Shown: positions 1 to 8,082 of the stretch, piece after piece
Numbering within the stretch: the stretch's first letter is position 1
How the letters are laid out: the number at the start of each line of letters is the position of its first letter
Assembly: GCA_002329295.1 (NCBI GenBank)
Contig: DCTT01000026.1
Location: forward strand, 470,464 to 534,463
DNA: 64,000 bases
Direction: 5' to 3'
Source of the DNA: Eubacteriaceae bacterium UBA1433
Lineage (GTDB): Bacteria > Bacillota > Clostridia > Eubacteriales > UBA1433
The notes under the pieces: model-generated
Told to the model about the DNA's origin: nothing
What the model saw: the letters and a program-made list of their open reading frames with translations, nothing else
Database searches by the model: none
Program-made: the position numbers and the translations under genes

Positions 1-202
1 CGCATATTTTGCAGCATTTGAGGGGCGGCCCAGCAAACAAAAAAGAAAGTCAGCAATAAAAAAAATTGACTATAAGTGTTTTTTTTCAGTTTCATATTTC
101 TGCAACTCCGATGGTTGTTGGTAGAAAAAACAATCTCGTTTCAACAATAGCATAACAAAGATATTGGAGAAAAGGTTTTTTTGCCGTTTGTCAAAAGTGA
201 TG

Positions 203-583
203 TCATGTTTCAATGAGTTTTTGTTGCAACCAGGTTTTCAGTAAGGCGGCATGGTTGTTTTTTTCGTCTTTTGAAGCGTAAAGAAGCGTAACGGGAGCTG
301 TTTTTATTTCCTCGGAAATAAAAGATAAAAAATCGTGTGCGGCCTCATTTGCATCCAATTCGTTGTAGTATTGTTCAGAAAAATCAGAAAAGTCGCTTTG
401 CTTGTTCGCTAAAGCCTTGCACAGTGCTTGTGACGGCGCAAGCGATTTGTTCCAGGATGTCAAAGCAAGCTTTTCTTTGGAAATGCCCCGAGGCCATAGG
501 CGATCAACCAAGATGCGTTGACCATCGGTTTCCTCGGCGGGAACGTAGACGCGTTTAATCTGTAAAGGGTACAAAATACTCAC
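203..583 (-). CDS. DUF488 family protein (YeaO-like)
   Basis: A 126-residue protein of the DUF488/YeaO family, whose biochemical role is not established. The N-terminus carries the family signature: an R-V-Y segment, then DGQRILVDRLWPRGISKE near residues 20-37, where the invariant RLWPRG core sits. A second conserved stretch near the C-terminus (TLLYASKDEKNNHA) is also typical. The length of about 120 residues is normal for the family. The gene stands alone on the minus strand and is divergent from the mechanosensitive channel gene. The first 200 bases of the window, downstream of its stop, hold no gene that I can support. Confidence 0.9.
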   Translation of the reverse strand: MSILYPLQIKRVYVPAEETDGQRILVDRLWPRGISKEKLALTSWNKSLAPSQALCKALANKQSDFSDFSEQYYNELDANEAAHDFLSFISEEIKTAPVTLLYASKDEKNNHAALLKTWLQQKLIET

Positions 584-752
584 CTCACTGCGCTGAATTT
601 TCCTCTATTATATCACGGTTTATGAATCGTGATGGAATAAAATACGCAAATGTTCCATCCGAAATGGTCGTTGTCAATTGTTTGAAATTGTGATAGGCTT
701 ATAATGTAAAAAATACAAGTTTTGGCATGTGTTTATAGGAGAAAAAAACAAA

Positions 753-1811
753 ATGACGCAAAGTTTTTGGCAGGTCACGTTTTTGAACAATACCGTAAAA
801 CAATATGTTTTGTTTGCGATTGTTTTGGTTGCGGGAATGTTGACGGCATTGGTTTTAAAACATGTTTTTTTGAAACGGGGACGAAAATGGGCAGAGCGAA
901 ATACATCGCCGGCAAAAGCAAACGGAATAGATTTGTTAGAAAAATATTTAATGCCTGCCGTATACATTTTTGTCTTTTATATCAGTGTGCGCGTTTTGAC
1001 CTTAAACGGAATCGCAAGCCGTGTTTTTCGTTTGATTACTCTTGCGGGCATAATTGTTTTTGCCGCAATTTTTGCTTCGAAATTATTGGTGTTTCTTTTT
1101 GCAAAATATTGGGAAAAGAAAAAAAATCAAGAAAACGAAACACTTGTGCGCTGGGTGGGCATGGCTATTCAAGCAGCGGTTTGGGTGGTTGCCTTTCTTC
1201 TTTTTGCCGACAATGCAGGCATTAAGCTCACTTCGGTTATCACGGGGCTTGGGTTGGGGGGAATTGTCCTGGCATTTGCGGCGCAAGAGGTGTTGAAGGA
1301 TATTTTTTGCTATTTCAGCATCGTATTTGATCGCCCGTTTGAAACGGGAGATTTTATTTCAGTGGAGCAATACAGCGGAAACGTGGAGCACATTGGTATC
1401 AAGACAACGCGACTTCGCAGTCTCAGTGGTGAGGAACTGATTTTTTCCAACAAAGATTTGACGGATTCTCGCGTGAAAAATTTTCGATCCCTTGAAGCGC
1501 GGCGTGTATTGTTTGAGCTAAACATTTCCTACGAAACTTCCAATGAAAAATTGCAAATAATTCCGCAATTGGTACAAGAGGTGATTGATCGACAAAAGGA
1601 TACGCGTTTTGAGCGAGCTTATTTTATGCGCTTTGGTGAATATAGCCTGATCTATGAAGTGGCCTATTATGTGTACAGCAAAGACTATGAAAAATATGTA
1701 GGGATTCAGCAGGTAATCAATTTCGGAATCAAAGAATCCTTTGAAGCGCAAGGTATTGAATTTGCCTACAGAGAAGCGGGACCATGGTCGAGCCTGTCAA
1801 AAAAAGTATAA
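753..1811 (+). CDS. MscS-family mechanosensitive ion channel
   Basis: A 352-residue membrane channel expected to release osmolytes under hypo-osmotic stress. Three hydrophobic segments fill about the first 170 residues. They are followed by the pore-lining MscS motif rich in Gly and Ala (GLGLGGIVLAFAAQEVLKD) and by the beta domain with FDRPFETGDFI, as in small-conductance channels. The cytoplasmic C-terminal region follows. An in-frame GTG lies at 729, but the ATG at 753 is preferred because AGGAGA precedes it by about 10 bases and the protein then starts directly before the first hydrophobic helix. It is 15 bases upstream of the ferredoxin-like gene and may be cotranscribed with it. Confidence 0.92.
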   Translation: MTQSFWQVTFLNNTVKQYVLFAIVLVAGMLTALVLKHVFLKRGRKWAERNTSPAKANGIDLLEKYLMPAVYIFVFYISVRVLTLNGIASRVFRLITLAGIIVFAAIFASKLLVFLFAKYWEKKKNQENETLVRWVGMAIQAAVWVVAFLLFADNAGIKLTSVITGLGLGGIVLAFAAQEVLKDIFCYFSIVFDRPFETGDFISVEQYSGNVEHIGIKTTRLRSLSGEELIFSNKDLTDSRVKNFRSLEARRVLFELNISYETSNEKLQIIPQLVQEVIDRQKDTRFERAYFMRFGEYSLIYEVAYYVYSKDYEKYVGIQQVINFGIKESFEAQGIEFAYREAGPWSSLSKKV

Positions 1812-1826
1812 AATGAGGAGGCCGAT

Positions 1827-2930
1827 ATGAAGCAGGTTTTTGAAAGCAAAGAATATTGTTACGGTTGCGGCGCCTGCGCAAAGATATGTCCGGTGCAGGC
1901 AATCAAAATGAAAGCAGACGAAGAAGGGTTTTTGTATCCGCAGATTGACGAAAAACATTGTATCGATTGTGGAAAATGTAGCGAAAGTTGTCCGTTTGTT
2001 GTAAGAAATCACTATAAGAATACAAAACAACCGACCTATTATGCAGCAAAGCATCGTTCTGAAGACGTGTTGGTTCATTCGGCTTCGGGAGGGGCATTTA
2101 CGGCGTTGTCGGATGTAGTTTTAGCAGAAGAAGGGGTCGTATATGGGGCAGATTTTGATCAAGATTTTTCGGTATGCCACAGACGGGCACAAAATGCGGC
2201 GGAGCGTAATCGGCTTCGAACATCCAAATATGTGCAAAGCGATATAACGGACAGTTATCGGCAGATAGAACACGATTTGCTGCAGGGCAAGAGCGTACTT
2301 TTCAGCGGGACACCATGCCAAAACGCAGGTATCAAAGCCTATATTCTCAGTAAAAACCTTGAAAAAAATCTGTATTTGTGCGATTTGTTTTGCCATAGTA
2401 TACCCAGCCCGCGTATCTGGCAGGATTTTTTACAGTTCCTGATTCAAAAACATGGAGCCATCACAGCCATTAATTTTCGTTCCAAAAACTTACCTTGGTC
2501 ACGACCGAACTGCAGAAAGGCTTTTTATTTTCAAACGGTCGCCGATCAAAAGGAGAGAGTGGACAATCGGTTTTTGCGTTTGTTTTTAGAAGAAGGCGTT
2601 ATTGCACGTCCCTGTTGCGAACACTGTCAATTTACGGATACAAAGAGAGTGGGAGACATTACGATAGGAGACTATTGGGGAATCGAAAAATATGATGTTA
2701 ATTGGTATGATCCGTTGGGTGTTTCGCTACTGTTGGTTAGCAGCGAAAAGGGTGAAAGATTGTTGGAAAAATCCGCAGAACAAATGTTTTATGAACAGCG
2801 AGCAAAACAGGAAGCGTTGGCTGAACAACCGCGATTGCGAGAGCCAATCAAATTTTCACCGAAACGGGAGAAGTTTTGGCAGGATTATCAACAATGTGGT
2901 CTCGAGCAGATATTAAATGAGATGAAATAG
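1827..2930 (+). CDS. Coenzyme F420 hydrogenase/dehydrogenase beta-subunit family protein
   Basis: A 367-residue iron-sulfur protein. The N-terminus has two ferredoxin-type clusters, CYGCGACAKICP (near residue 11) and CIDCGKCSESCP (near residue 47). The remainder matches the F420 hydrogenase/dehydrogenase beta-subunit N- and C-terminal domains, including the SGTPCQ motif near residue 155 and the GDITIGDYWG motif near residue 285. In Clostridia such proteins often occur outside methanogenic pathways and probably carry electrons, in some cases near polysaccharide genes. No hydrogenase partner or F420 gene is visible here, so the substrate is unknown. A GAGGAGG site precedes the ATG. Confidence 0.85.
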   Translation: MKQVFESKEYCYGCGACAKICPVQAIKMKADEEGFLYPQIDEKHCIDCGKCSESCPFVVRNHYKNTKQPTYYAAKHRSEDVLVHSASGGAFTALSDVVLAEEGVVYGADFDQDFSVCHRRAQNAAERNRLRTSKYVQSDITDSYRQIEHDLLQGKSVLFSGTPCQNAGIKAYILSKNLEKNLYLCDLFCHSIPSPRIWQDFLQFLIQKHGAITAINFRSKNLPWSRPNCRKAFYFQTVADQKERVDNRFLRLFLEEGVIARPCCEHCQFTDTKRVGDITIGDYWGIEKYDVNWYDPLGVSLLLVSSEKGERLLEKSAEQMFYEQRAKQEALAEQPRLREPIKFSPKREKFWQDYQQCGLEQILNEMK

Positions 2931-2965
2931 AGTTTTTTGGAATAAAAAGAATAAACGGGAGAAAA

Positions 2966-3484
2966 ATGGTGGAAAAAGAGAAAAGAAACAACAAAATATT
3001 GGTAAGCGGAATCGCTGTTTTTATCATTGGCATCTGGATTTTGATTGCACCCGGGCAGGTTTTGAGATTGATGGGGATTGCAACGTTGCTTCAAGGCGGT
3101 GTGATGATGTATCGATATTATAAACTGGAGAAGAAAACAGGATTTCGTGCAAAAGGGCTGCTGTTTATAGGCATTGTGTTGGCGGTCATGGGATGTTTGT
3201 TTGTTTTTCATGTTGAGTTTGTTGTAGCGCTGTTTGCTTATTTGATTGCGATTTTGTTCTTTATTGATGCGATTCAAAATATAAAATTGGCCTTTTCAAT
3301 ACGAAAAGAAAATCCGCAAGCCTTTCTTGCGGCGCTGGTGCTCAATGCGCTGGTGCTTGCTGCAGCTGTTATTCTCGTCATTAACCCATTGATATTGGGC
3401 ATGACCGTTGCCGTGATTGTCGGTGTGACATTGATATTTATCGGGATCGAATATATGTATATCGGGTATAAAAAAATCAAATAA
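2966..3484 (+). CDS. DUF308 (HdeD-like) membrane protein
   Basis: A 172-residue protein with about six hydrophobic helices arranged as paired hairpins, which is the pattern of DUF308/HdeD. Glycine-rich turns such as LMGIATLLQGG and GVTLIFIGIEYMYIG are typical. HdeD itself is an acid-resistance protein of enterobacteria, but in Firmicutes the role of the family is unknown. The gene lies 35 bases after the ferredoxin-like gene and 63 bases before the cyclase-fold gene, all on the same strand, so a loose operon is possible. The start follows a CGGGAG site. Confidence 0.8.
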   Translation: MVEKEKRNNKILVSGIAVFIIGIWILIAPGQVLRLMGIATLLQGGVMMYRYYKLEKKTGFRAKGLLFIGIVLAVMGCLFVFHVEFVVALFAYLIAILFFIDAIQNIKLAFSIRKENPQAFLAALVLNALVLAAAVILVINPLILGMTVAVIVGVTLIFIGIEYMYIGYKKIK

Positions 3485-3547
3485 GCGTTGCTGCGATAGT
3501 TATGCTTTCGGTTCGATAAAAAGAGGTCGCAAGGCGGAGAATGAAAT

Positions 3548-4258
3548 ATGGAAAAGGAAAAATATGTTGCATTTATTGACATTTTAGGATTTAAGGAAAA
3601 GTTACAACGAATCAATCAAGCCAAAGCGGAAATATTGATTCAAGACTTTATCGCCATGCTTGAAGAACGATGGAAAGCAAATCAATTGATGCAAAACGAA
3701 AATATAGGCGGGTATATTGTCAGTGATTCGGTGGTGCTCTACAGCAAAGATTGTACGGAAAAGTCGTTGCGATGTATTCTTGAATATACTACGCAAGTAT
3801 TTCGTTTGGCGTTTGACAAAAACGGGATTCTATTAAGAGGCGCCATTGCCAAAGGTGCCTTTCGCCGGTTGGAGGAAGCCAGCTTGGTTAATTTAGACAA
3901 AGGCTTAATAGTGGGCAATGCCTATATTGAGGCATACAACATGAAAAGCAGGCACAAAGCATCGGCCATTGTTATGGGTGGTGCCGTGAAAGATGATGTG
4001 GAAGAATATTTTTTCGGAGCTTATGACATCAGGGAGTTGCAAGGCGAAAACCCGCCACTCTATACCATTCGTTGGGCGGATATAGACTATTTGCTCGAAA
4101 AGGATCATTTGGAACGTTTTGTGCGCTTGGCACATGAAGCGCAGTGGTTGCCGCATTATTATCAAACACTGTATATGTTTTTGACCAATGTAAAGAGTGA
4201 TAAAAAAATACAGGCGGTTTTTGAAAAAGGTTTGTTTGTTGCTGCAAGAACAATATGA
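3548..4258 (+). CDS. Nucleotide-cyclase-fold (FIDILGF) protein, C-terminus probably frameshifted
   Basis: A 236-residue reading frame resembling the class III nucleotide cyclase fold. FIDILGF (residues 9-15) corresponds to the first metal-binding segment with Asp11, VSDSVVLYS has Asp60 where cyclases have the second metal Asp, LLRGAIAKG (95-103) matches the strand before the substrate region, and VGNAYIEAYNMK (122-133) matches the GdavN-A-R segment. Cyclase activity is inferred, not shown. The frame stops at 4258, but a coding-like continuation runs to 4362 if one A is removed from the run at 4224-4228 and one from that at 4320-4323. A terminator begins at 4373, which fits an original end at 4362. 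It may be a pseudogene or carry base-calling errors. Confidence 0.6.
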   Translation: MEKEKYVAFIDILGFKEKLQRINQAKAEILIQDFIAMLEERWKANQLMQNENIGGYIVSDSVVLYSKDCTEKSLRCILEYTTQVFRLAFDKNGILLRGAIAKGAFRRLEEASLVNLDKGLIVGNAYIEAYNMKSRHKASAIVMGGAVKDDVEEYFFGAYDIRELQGENPPLYTIRWADIDYLLEKDHLERFVRLAHEAQWLPHYYQTLYMFLTNVKSDKKIQAVFEKGLFVAARTI

Positions 4259-4362
4259 TTATCAAGCCGTGAATCGTTTTATTCAAAATGTGTTTGCCGG
4301 CGAAGTGAATGTACATTTTAAAGAAATGTTTTTAAAATATTTACGAAAAAAGATTTTTTAAT
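4259..4362 (+). pseudogene. Out-of-frame C-terminal remnant of the cyclase-fold gene
   Basis: The segment reads LLQEQYDYQAVNRFIQNVF and onward in the +1 frame from about 4236. After a second one-base shift at the A-run 4320-4323 it ends as EMFLKYLRKKIF with TAA at 4360-4362. Both shifts have the same sign and both fall in A homopolymers, so a single intact gene of about 270 codons is restored by removing one A at each place. The next element is a terminator 10 bases later. Confidence 0.45.
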
Positions 4363-4372
4363 AAAAAGATGC

Positions 4373-4399
4373 ACCCAAACAGCGCATGGGTGTTTTTCT
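4373..4399 (+). terminator. Rho-independent terminator after the cyclase-fold gene
   Basis: The arms CACCCA (4373-4378) and TGGGTG (4388-4393) pair, and a T run follows at 4394-4398. Its position just after 4362, rather than just after 4258, supports the longer ancestral reading frame. Confidence 0.65.
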
Positions 4400-4563
4400 T
4401 CGCTATTTTATCAAAATTTTGCAAAAAAAAGGAAAAGAATTCGTAAAATAAACAGCAGATAAAGCACCGGGGTTGAAAAGTAAAAGCGGCTATGTTATCT
4501 TTTTTGTCAGGTGTTAAAAAATATCGAGCAAGAGGAAATAAATCGGCGAAAGGTAGAAAAAAT

Positions 4564-5073
4564 ATGCATAAAAACGAAAGCGTTTTATTAAAAAAAACAA
4601 AAACTTGGACAACTGTTAATATTGTCATACTCATTATCGGTGTGGTGATAAGTACCATTTCCGTTATTTCATTGTTTGGGATGAAAGCAACCGGATTCGC
4701 ATTGTTTCAAGGGCTGCCGGGAGGCGAAGAAGCCGTAGCGATGCTGGAAGAAGCGACTTCTCCTATCGGTATGGCTTTGGCGGTGGTTCTTATCATTATC
4801 GACATTGCGTTGGTGGTTTGGTTTTTTAAATGCAATGGTCGTATGAAGAAAAATATTGTTCCCGAAAAGTTGCCTTACTATATCAGCCTCGTCCTTTATG
4901 TTTTGAGCCAAGTGTATTCGTTGATTTCTGGCAGCAACGTACAAGTGACATCCGGCGGAATCATTTTTACGATTATTTTAGCACTGGTGTTTGTGTGGAT
5001 TCGAATCATGCCTCTTATTCATTTGCGACGAATTATAACAAAAGCCGGTGAAAAAATTCAGGAAACAGAATGA
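4564..5073 (+). CDS. Unknown membrane protein heading an efflux operon
   Basis: I do not recognise a named family. From the ATG at 4564 the product has about 169 residues with four hydrophobic helices, the first near residues 18-42 and the others in the middle and C-terminal third. A charged loop lies between helices 2 and 3. The frame is open from 4492 and an ATG there is possible, but the 24 extra residues are strongly basic and unlike a signal sequence, and neither start has a good ribosome binding site. Its stop overlaps the start of the HlyD-type adaptor by ATGA, so it is translationally coupled to the efflux system and is probably an accessory subunit. Confidence 0.7.
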   Translation: MHKNESVLLKKTKTWTTVNIVILIIGVVISTISVISLFGMKATGFALFQGLPGGEEAVAMLEEATSPIGMALAVVLIIIDIALVVWFFKCNGRMKKNIVPEKLPYYISLVLYVLSQVYSLISGSNVQVTSGGIIFTIILALVFVWIRIMPLIHLRRIITKAGEKIQETE

Positions 5074-6140
5074 ATAAAAAAGCATTTCAAAACAAACGAA
5101 ATATCATTATTGTCGTTATAGGGTTGCTGGTAATAACATTGATGACTCTTGCTTTAGTGCAAGGAAAAATCACCGCAAAAAGGTCCAAAGACCTTTATGA
5201 GGTGTACGTGGTGCGCACCCAGGAACCTGTTATCACTGACGGTATCAGTCGCCCTAACCAGGAAAAAAGCTACTATTATGATCCGACAAACGGAGTGATA
5301 TCCGCGATTCATGTCAAAAACGGTCAGAATGTAAAAATAAGCGATCCGTTGTTTGCTTATCACAATGAAACACTGGTATATCAAATTGAAGATGCAAAAA
5401 CCCAGCAAAAAAGGCTGTACAATCAAAAGAAAGAGCTGCAAAAGCAAGTTGATATCGATCCGACACTGAAACAGAGCATTGCGGAAATAGATGCGCAGAT
5501 TGCGGATTTATCAACAAACATTCAGCGACTGCGTGAAAAGGCAAATATTGTGGTCTATGCACCGATGGAAGGAAAGATCATTTTGGACAGCAATAAAAAA
5601 ACCGATCCCTCCGCGCCTTTTTTGCACCTGATATCCACAACACCGATGGTGGTATCCACTGTGTCGGAATATGATTATTATGCTTTAAAAACAGACCAAA
5701 AGGTTCGCGTTTATATCAATGCCGAAGACAGAGAAATAGAGGGAACCGTGACGGGCATTGATGAGCTGAGTACTGTCAGCACAGTTACTGCTATGGGAGC
5801 GGGCGCAACGGGAACCGGCAGCGCCGGCGGCGTGAATTTTACCTTTTATGTGGCGCCGGAAGAAGCCATACATGTTGATTTTTCAGTTCAAATCAAAATA
5901 CCGTTGGAAGAAATTATCATCCCTGAAGAATGTATTTTAACAGAAGAAGAAAAAGAATATGTTTTTGTGGTCAAAGAAGGCAAGGCGGTGAAACAGGAAA
6001 TCACAAGGGAAAAAAAGGGTCTGCAAATGGTATTGACAAGCGGTCTTGCATTGGGGGATGAAGTGTTGATTTCGCCCGACAGCGCGTTGATAGACGGCCA
6101 AGAGGTTCGCATCAAAGAAGGTAGCGGCAATGCTCATTGA
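5070..6140 (+). CDS. HlyD/MacA-type efflux adaptor subunit
   Basis: A 356-residue membrane-fusion protein. A single N-terminal hydrophobic anchor (residues 12-32) is followed by a split lipoyl/barrel-sandwich region (GVISAIHVKNGQNVKISDPL near 75 and VVYAPMEGKIILDS near 165). A coiled-coil hairpin of about 60 residues lies between these halves, and beta-barrel and membrane-proximal domains follow. This is the architecture of MacA and of the Bacillus YknX protein. A glycine- and alanine-rich loop occurs near residues 240-260. The start overlaps the preceding gene and the end overlaps the ATPase gene, so all four genes form one operon. The substrate is unknown; lipids, peptides or antibiotics are all handled by relatives. 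Confidence 0.85.
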   Translation: MNKKAFQNKRNIIIVVIGLLVITLMTLALVQGKITAKRSKDLYEVYVVRTQEPVITDGISRPNQEKSYYYDPTNGVISAIHVKNGQNVKISDPLFAYHNETLVYQIEDAKTQQKRLYNQKKELQKQVDIDPTLKQSIAEIDAQIADLSTNIQRLREKANIVVYAPMEGKIILDSNKKTDPSAPFLHLISTTPMVVSTVSEYDYYALKTDQKVRVYINAEDREIEGTVTGIDELSTVSTVTAMGAGATGTGSAGGVNFTFYVAPEEAIHVDFSVQIKIPLEEIIIPEECILTEEEKEYVFVVKEGKAVKQEITREKKGLQMVLTSGLALGDEVLISPDSALIDGQEVRIKEGSGNAH

Positions 6141-6813
6141 ACTGAAAAACATTGACAAATACTATCCGATTGGACGAGAGAGACTGCAGGTGCTGCACGG
6201 GGTAAATTTACAAATTGAACAGGGGGAATTTGTGGGGATTATGGGTCCGTCAGGCTCGGGAAAATCTACGCTGGTCAATATTTTGGGGTTTTTGGATTCT
6301 AAATATGACGGAGAATATTTATTTGCCGGGAAATCGGTAAGCGGTTTGAACGACAGAGAGCTTTCCCATATGCGAAATCGGACGGTGGGTTTTGTTTTTC
6401 AAGATTTTCATTTGGTTGAAACGGCTACAGTTTTTGAAAATGTGCAGATGCCTTTGCTTTATGCGGGTATAACGGCAAAAAAAACCGTTTCAGCTGTGGA
6501 ACAGGCTCTTGAACGAGTAGGTATTGGCGAAAAGTCGAAACAAAAACCAAGTCAACTTTCAGGTGGTCAAAAACAGCGTGTAGCCATTGCGCGGGCACTG
6601 ATTAATCAACCGCGCTTTATTATTGCCGATGAACCTACAGGAGCCATGGACACCAAGACTTCTGCCGGAATTATGGAAATTTTGTTTAATTTAAACAAAG
6701 AAGAAAAAGTAACCGTGGTGATGGTGACGCATGATTTTTCGTTGTTAAAATATTGCAGTCATCAGATAAAAGTTGTAGACGGCGTAGTGCAGAAGGGAAC
6801 GTTACAGGCATGA
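6130..6813 (+). CDS. MacB-type ABC transporter ATP-binding protein
   Basis: A 227-residue ATPase of the MacB/LolD class. Walker A is GPSGSGKST (near residues 38-46), the Q-loop is VGFVFQDFHLV, the signature is LSGGQKQR and Walker B is FIIADEPTGAMD, followed by the switch histidine in VMVTHDF. All catalytic motifs are intact. The gene overlaps the adaptor gene by 11 bases and the permease gene by ATGA, so the stoichiometry of the complex is probably set by translational coupling. It should power the FtsX-type permease next to it. Confidence 0.93.
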   Translation: MLIELKNIDKYYPIGRERLQVLHGVNLQIEQGEFVGIMGPSGSGKSTLVNILGFLDSKYDGEYLFAGKSVSGLNDRELSHMRNRTVGFVFQDFHLVETATVFENVQMPLLYAGITAKKTVSAVEQALERVGIGEKSKQKPSQLSGGQKQRVAIARALINQPRFIIADEPTGAMDTKTSAGIMEILFNLNKEEKVTVVMVTHDFSLLKYCSHQIKVVDGVVQKGTLQA

Positions 6814-8027
6814 AATTTCAAATGTTGCTTCATACAGCACTGCAATCGCTTTGGAACAATAAAAGACGAACCCTTTTGACCATGCTGGGCATTGTGATCG
6901 GCATTGCTTCGGTAATTGCCATCATCAGCATTGGCAAGGGTTTTCAGCGAGAAACGGTAAGCAATCTCACAAGCTCCGAATCGGACAAAATGAGTGTGGT
7001 CGCTTATTTTATTCCGGATAACATGAACATGCAATCCAGCAGAATGGAGCCGTTTTCGCCAAGAAATATAGCGGATATCAAACGAATAGAAGGCGTGGAC
7101 GGGGTAAGTACGGAACAATCATCACAATCCTATTATACCGTTACCGTACAAGCAGGAAATGATACATTCAGCACCGCCGCCGATTTATTGGACGGCACTG
7201 AATCGCCAACGGAATTGGTTGCAGGAAATCACATCGATCGTGCCGACAATGCGGGAAAGAAAAAAGTGGTTATTATCCGGCAGGATATTGCTGAAAAAAT
7301 GTATGGCTCGGCCGAAAATGCCATCGGCAAAGGAATTGACATCAACGGAGTCAAATTTTATATCAAAGGTGTAGCGCCGCCGCTGAAACCGCAGATCATT
7401 TCGTTTAGCTTGGGTTTTGAAAAAGAGATCATGCTGCCGAAATCCGCCTATCAGTTCTATTTTGAAAAAAACAAAAAAGAGGCTGTTACAGAACTCACTG
7501 TCTTTGTGAAGACAGATTATTCCGTGAAAGCAGTTTCTGATGATTTGATAGAATATTTGGATAAAAACGGGAACAATCGGCAAATAGGTACCTATGGCGT
7601 GTTGGATATGAGCCAGATGATGCAAGCCATTGGCAACGTGATAAACAGCCTGACGTATTTTATTTCCGCCATTGCGGGAATCTCTCTTTTGATTGCCGGG
7701 GTCGGCGTGATGAATATGATGTATATTTCCGTTTCGGAACGTACGAAAGAAATCGGGATTCGCAGAGCCATGGGCGCCACCAAAGAATCCATTCAAATGC
7801 AGTTTTTGTTGGAAGGCATATTGGTTACCTTTAGCGGGGGTATCATCGGCTATTTGTTCGGTATTTTGGTTGCGACGTTGATTTCAAAATTGCTTCCCTT
7901 CGGCATCTATATCGATATCCCGACAATTCTGATGACGGTGGTGGTGTCGCTTTTGATTGGCGTTGTCTTCAGTGTTATGCCTGCCAAAGCGGCGGCGAAA
8001 AAAGACGTCATTGACATTTTAAGATAA
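6810..8027 (+). CDS. MacB/FtsX-type ABC transporter permease
   Basis: A 405-residue permease with a first transmembrane helix at about residues 20-42, a large extracytoplasmic MacB core domain (to about residue 285), and three C-terminal FtsX helices containing the typical SVSERTKEIGIRRAMGA motif. The frame is open from 6753, but the ATG at 6810 overlaps the ATPase stop as ATGA and gives the expected N-terminus. It forms a mechanotransmission-type transporter with the neighbouring ATPase and adaptor. The organism appears to be monoderm, so export across the single membrane or extraction from its outer leaflet is the likely role. A strong terminator follows. Confidence 0.9.
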   Translation: MKFQMLLHTALQSLWNNKRRTLLTMLGIVIGIASVIAIISIGKGFQRETVSNLTSSESDKMSVVAYFIPDNMNMQSSRMEPFSPRNIADIKRIEGVDGVSTEQSSQSYYTVTVQAGNDTFSTAADLLDGTESPTELVAGNHIDRADNAGKKKVVIIRQDIAEKMYGSAENAIGKGIDINGVKFYIKGVAPPLKPQIISFSLGFEKEIMLPKSAYQFYFEKNKKEAVTELTVFVKTDYSVKAVSDDLIEYLDKNGNNRQIGTYGVLDMSQMMQAIGNVINSLTYFISAIAGISLLIAGVGVMNMMYISVSERTKEIGIRRAMGATKESIQMQFLLEGILVTFSGGIIGYLFGILVATLISKLLPFGIYIDIPTILMTVVVSLLIGVVFSVMPAKAAAKKDVIDILR

Positions 8028-8040
8028 AATAAAAAATAGA

Positions 8041-8069
8041 AGCCTCTCGAAAAGTCGAGAGGCTTTTTT
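8041..8069 (+). terminator. Terminator of the efflux operon
   Basis: A perfect 10-bp stem (AGCCTCTCGA, 8041-8050, with TCGAGAGGCT, 8055-8064) closes a four-base loop and is followed by six T residues. The flanking A-rich strand means it may also serve the convergent GntR gene. Confidence 0.92.
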
Positions 8070-8082
8070 AAATGAAAAAAAA

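Noticed and set aside
8041..8069. Inverted repeat considered as a GntR operator
   Set aside because: The stem, short loop and T run mark it as an intrinsic terminator.
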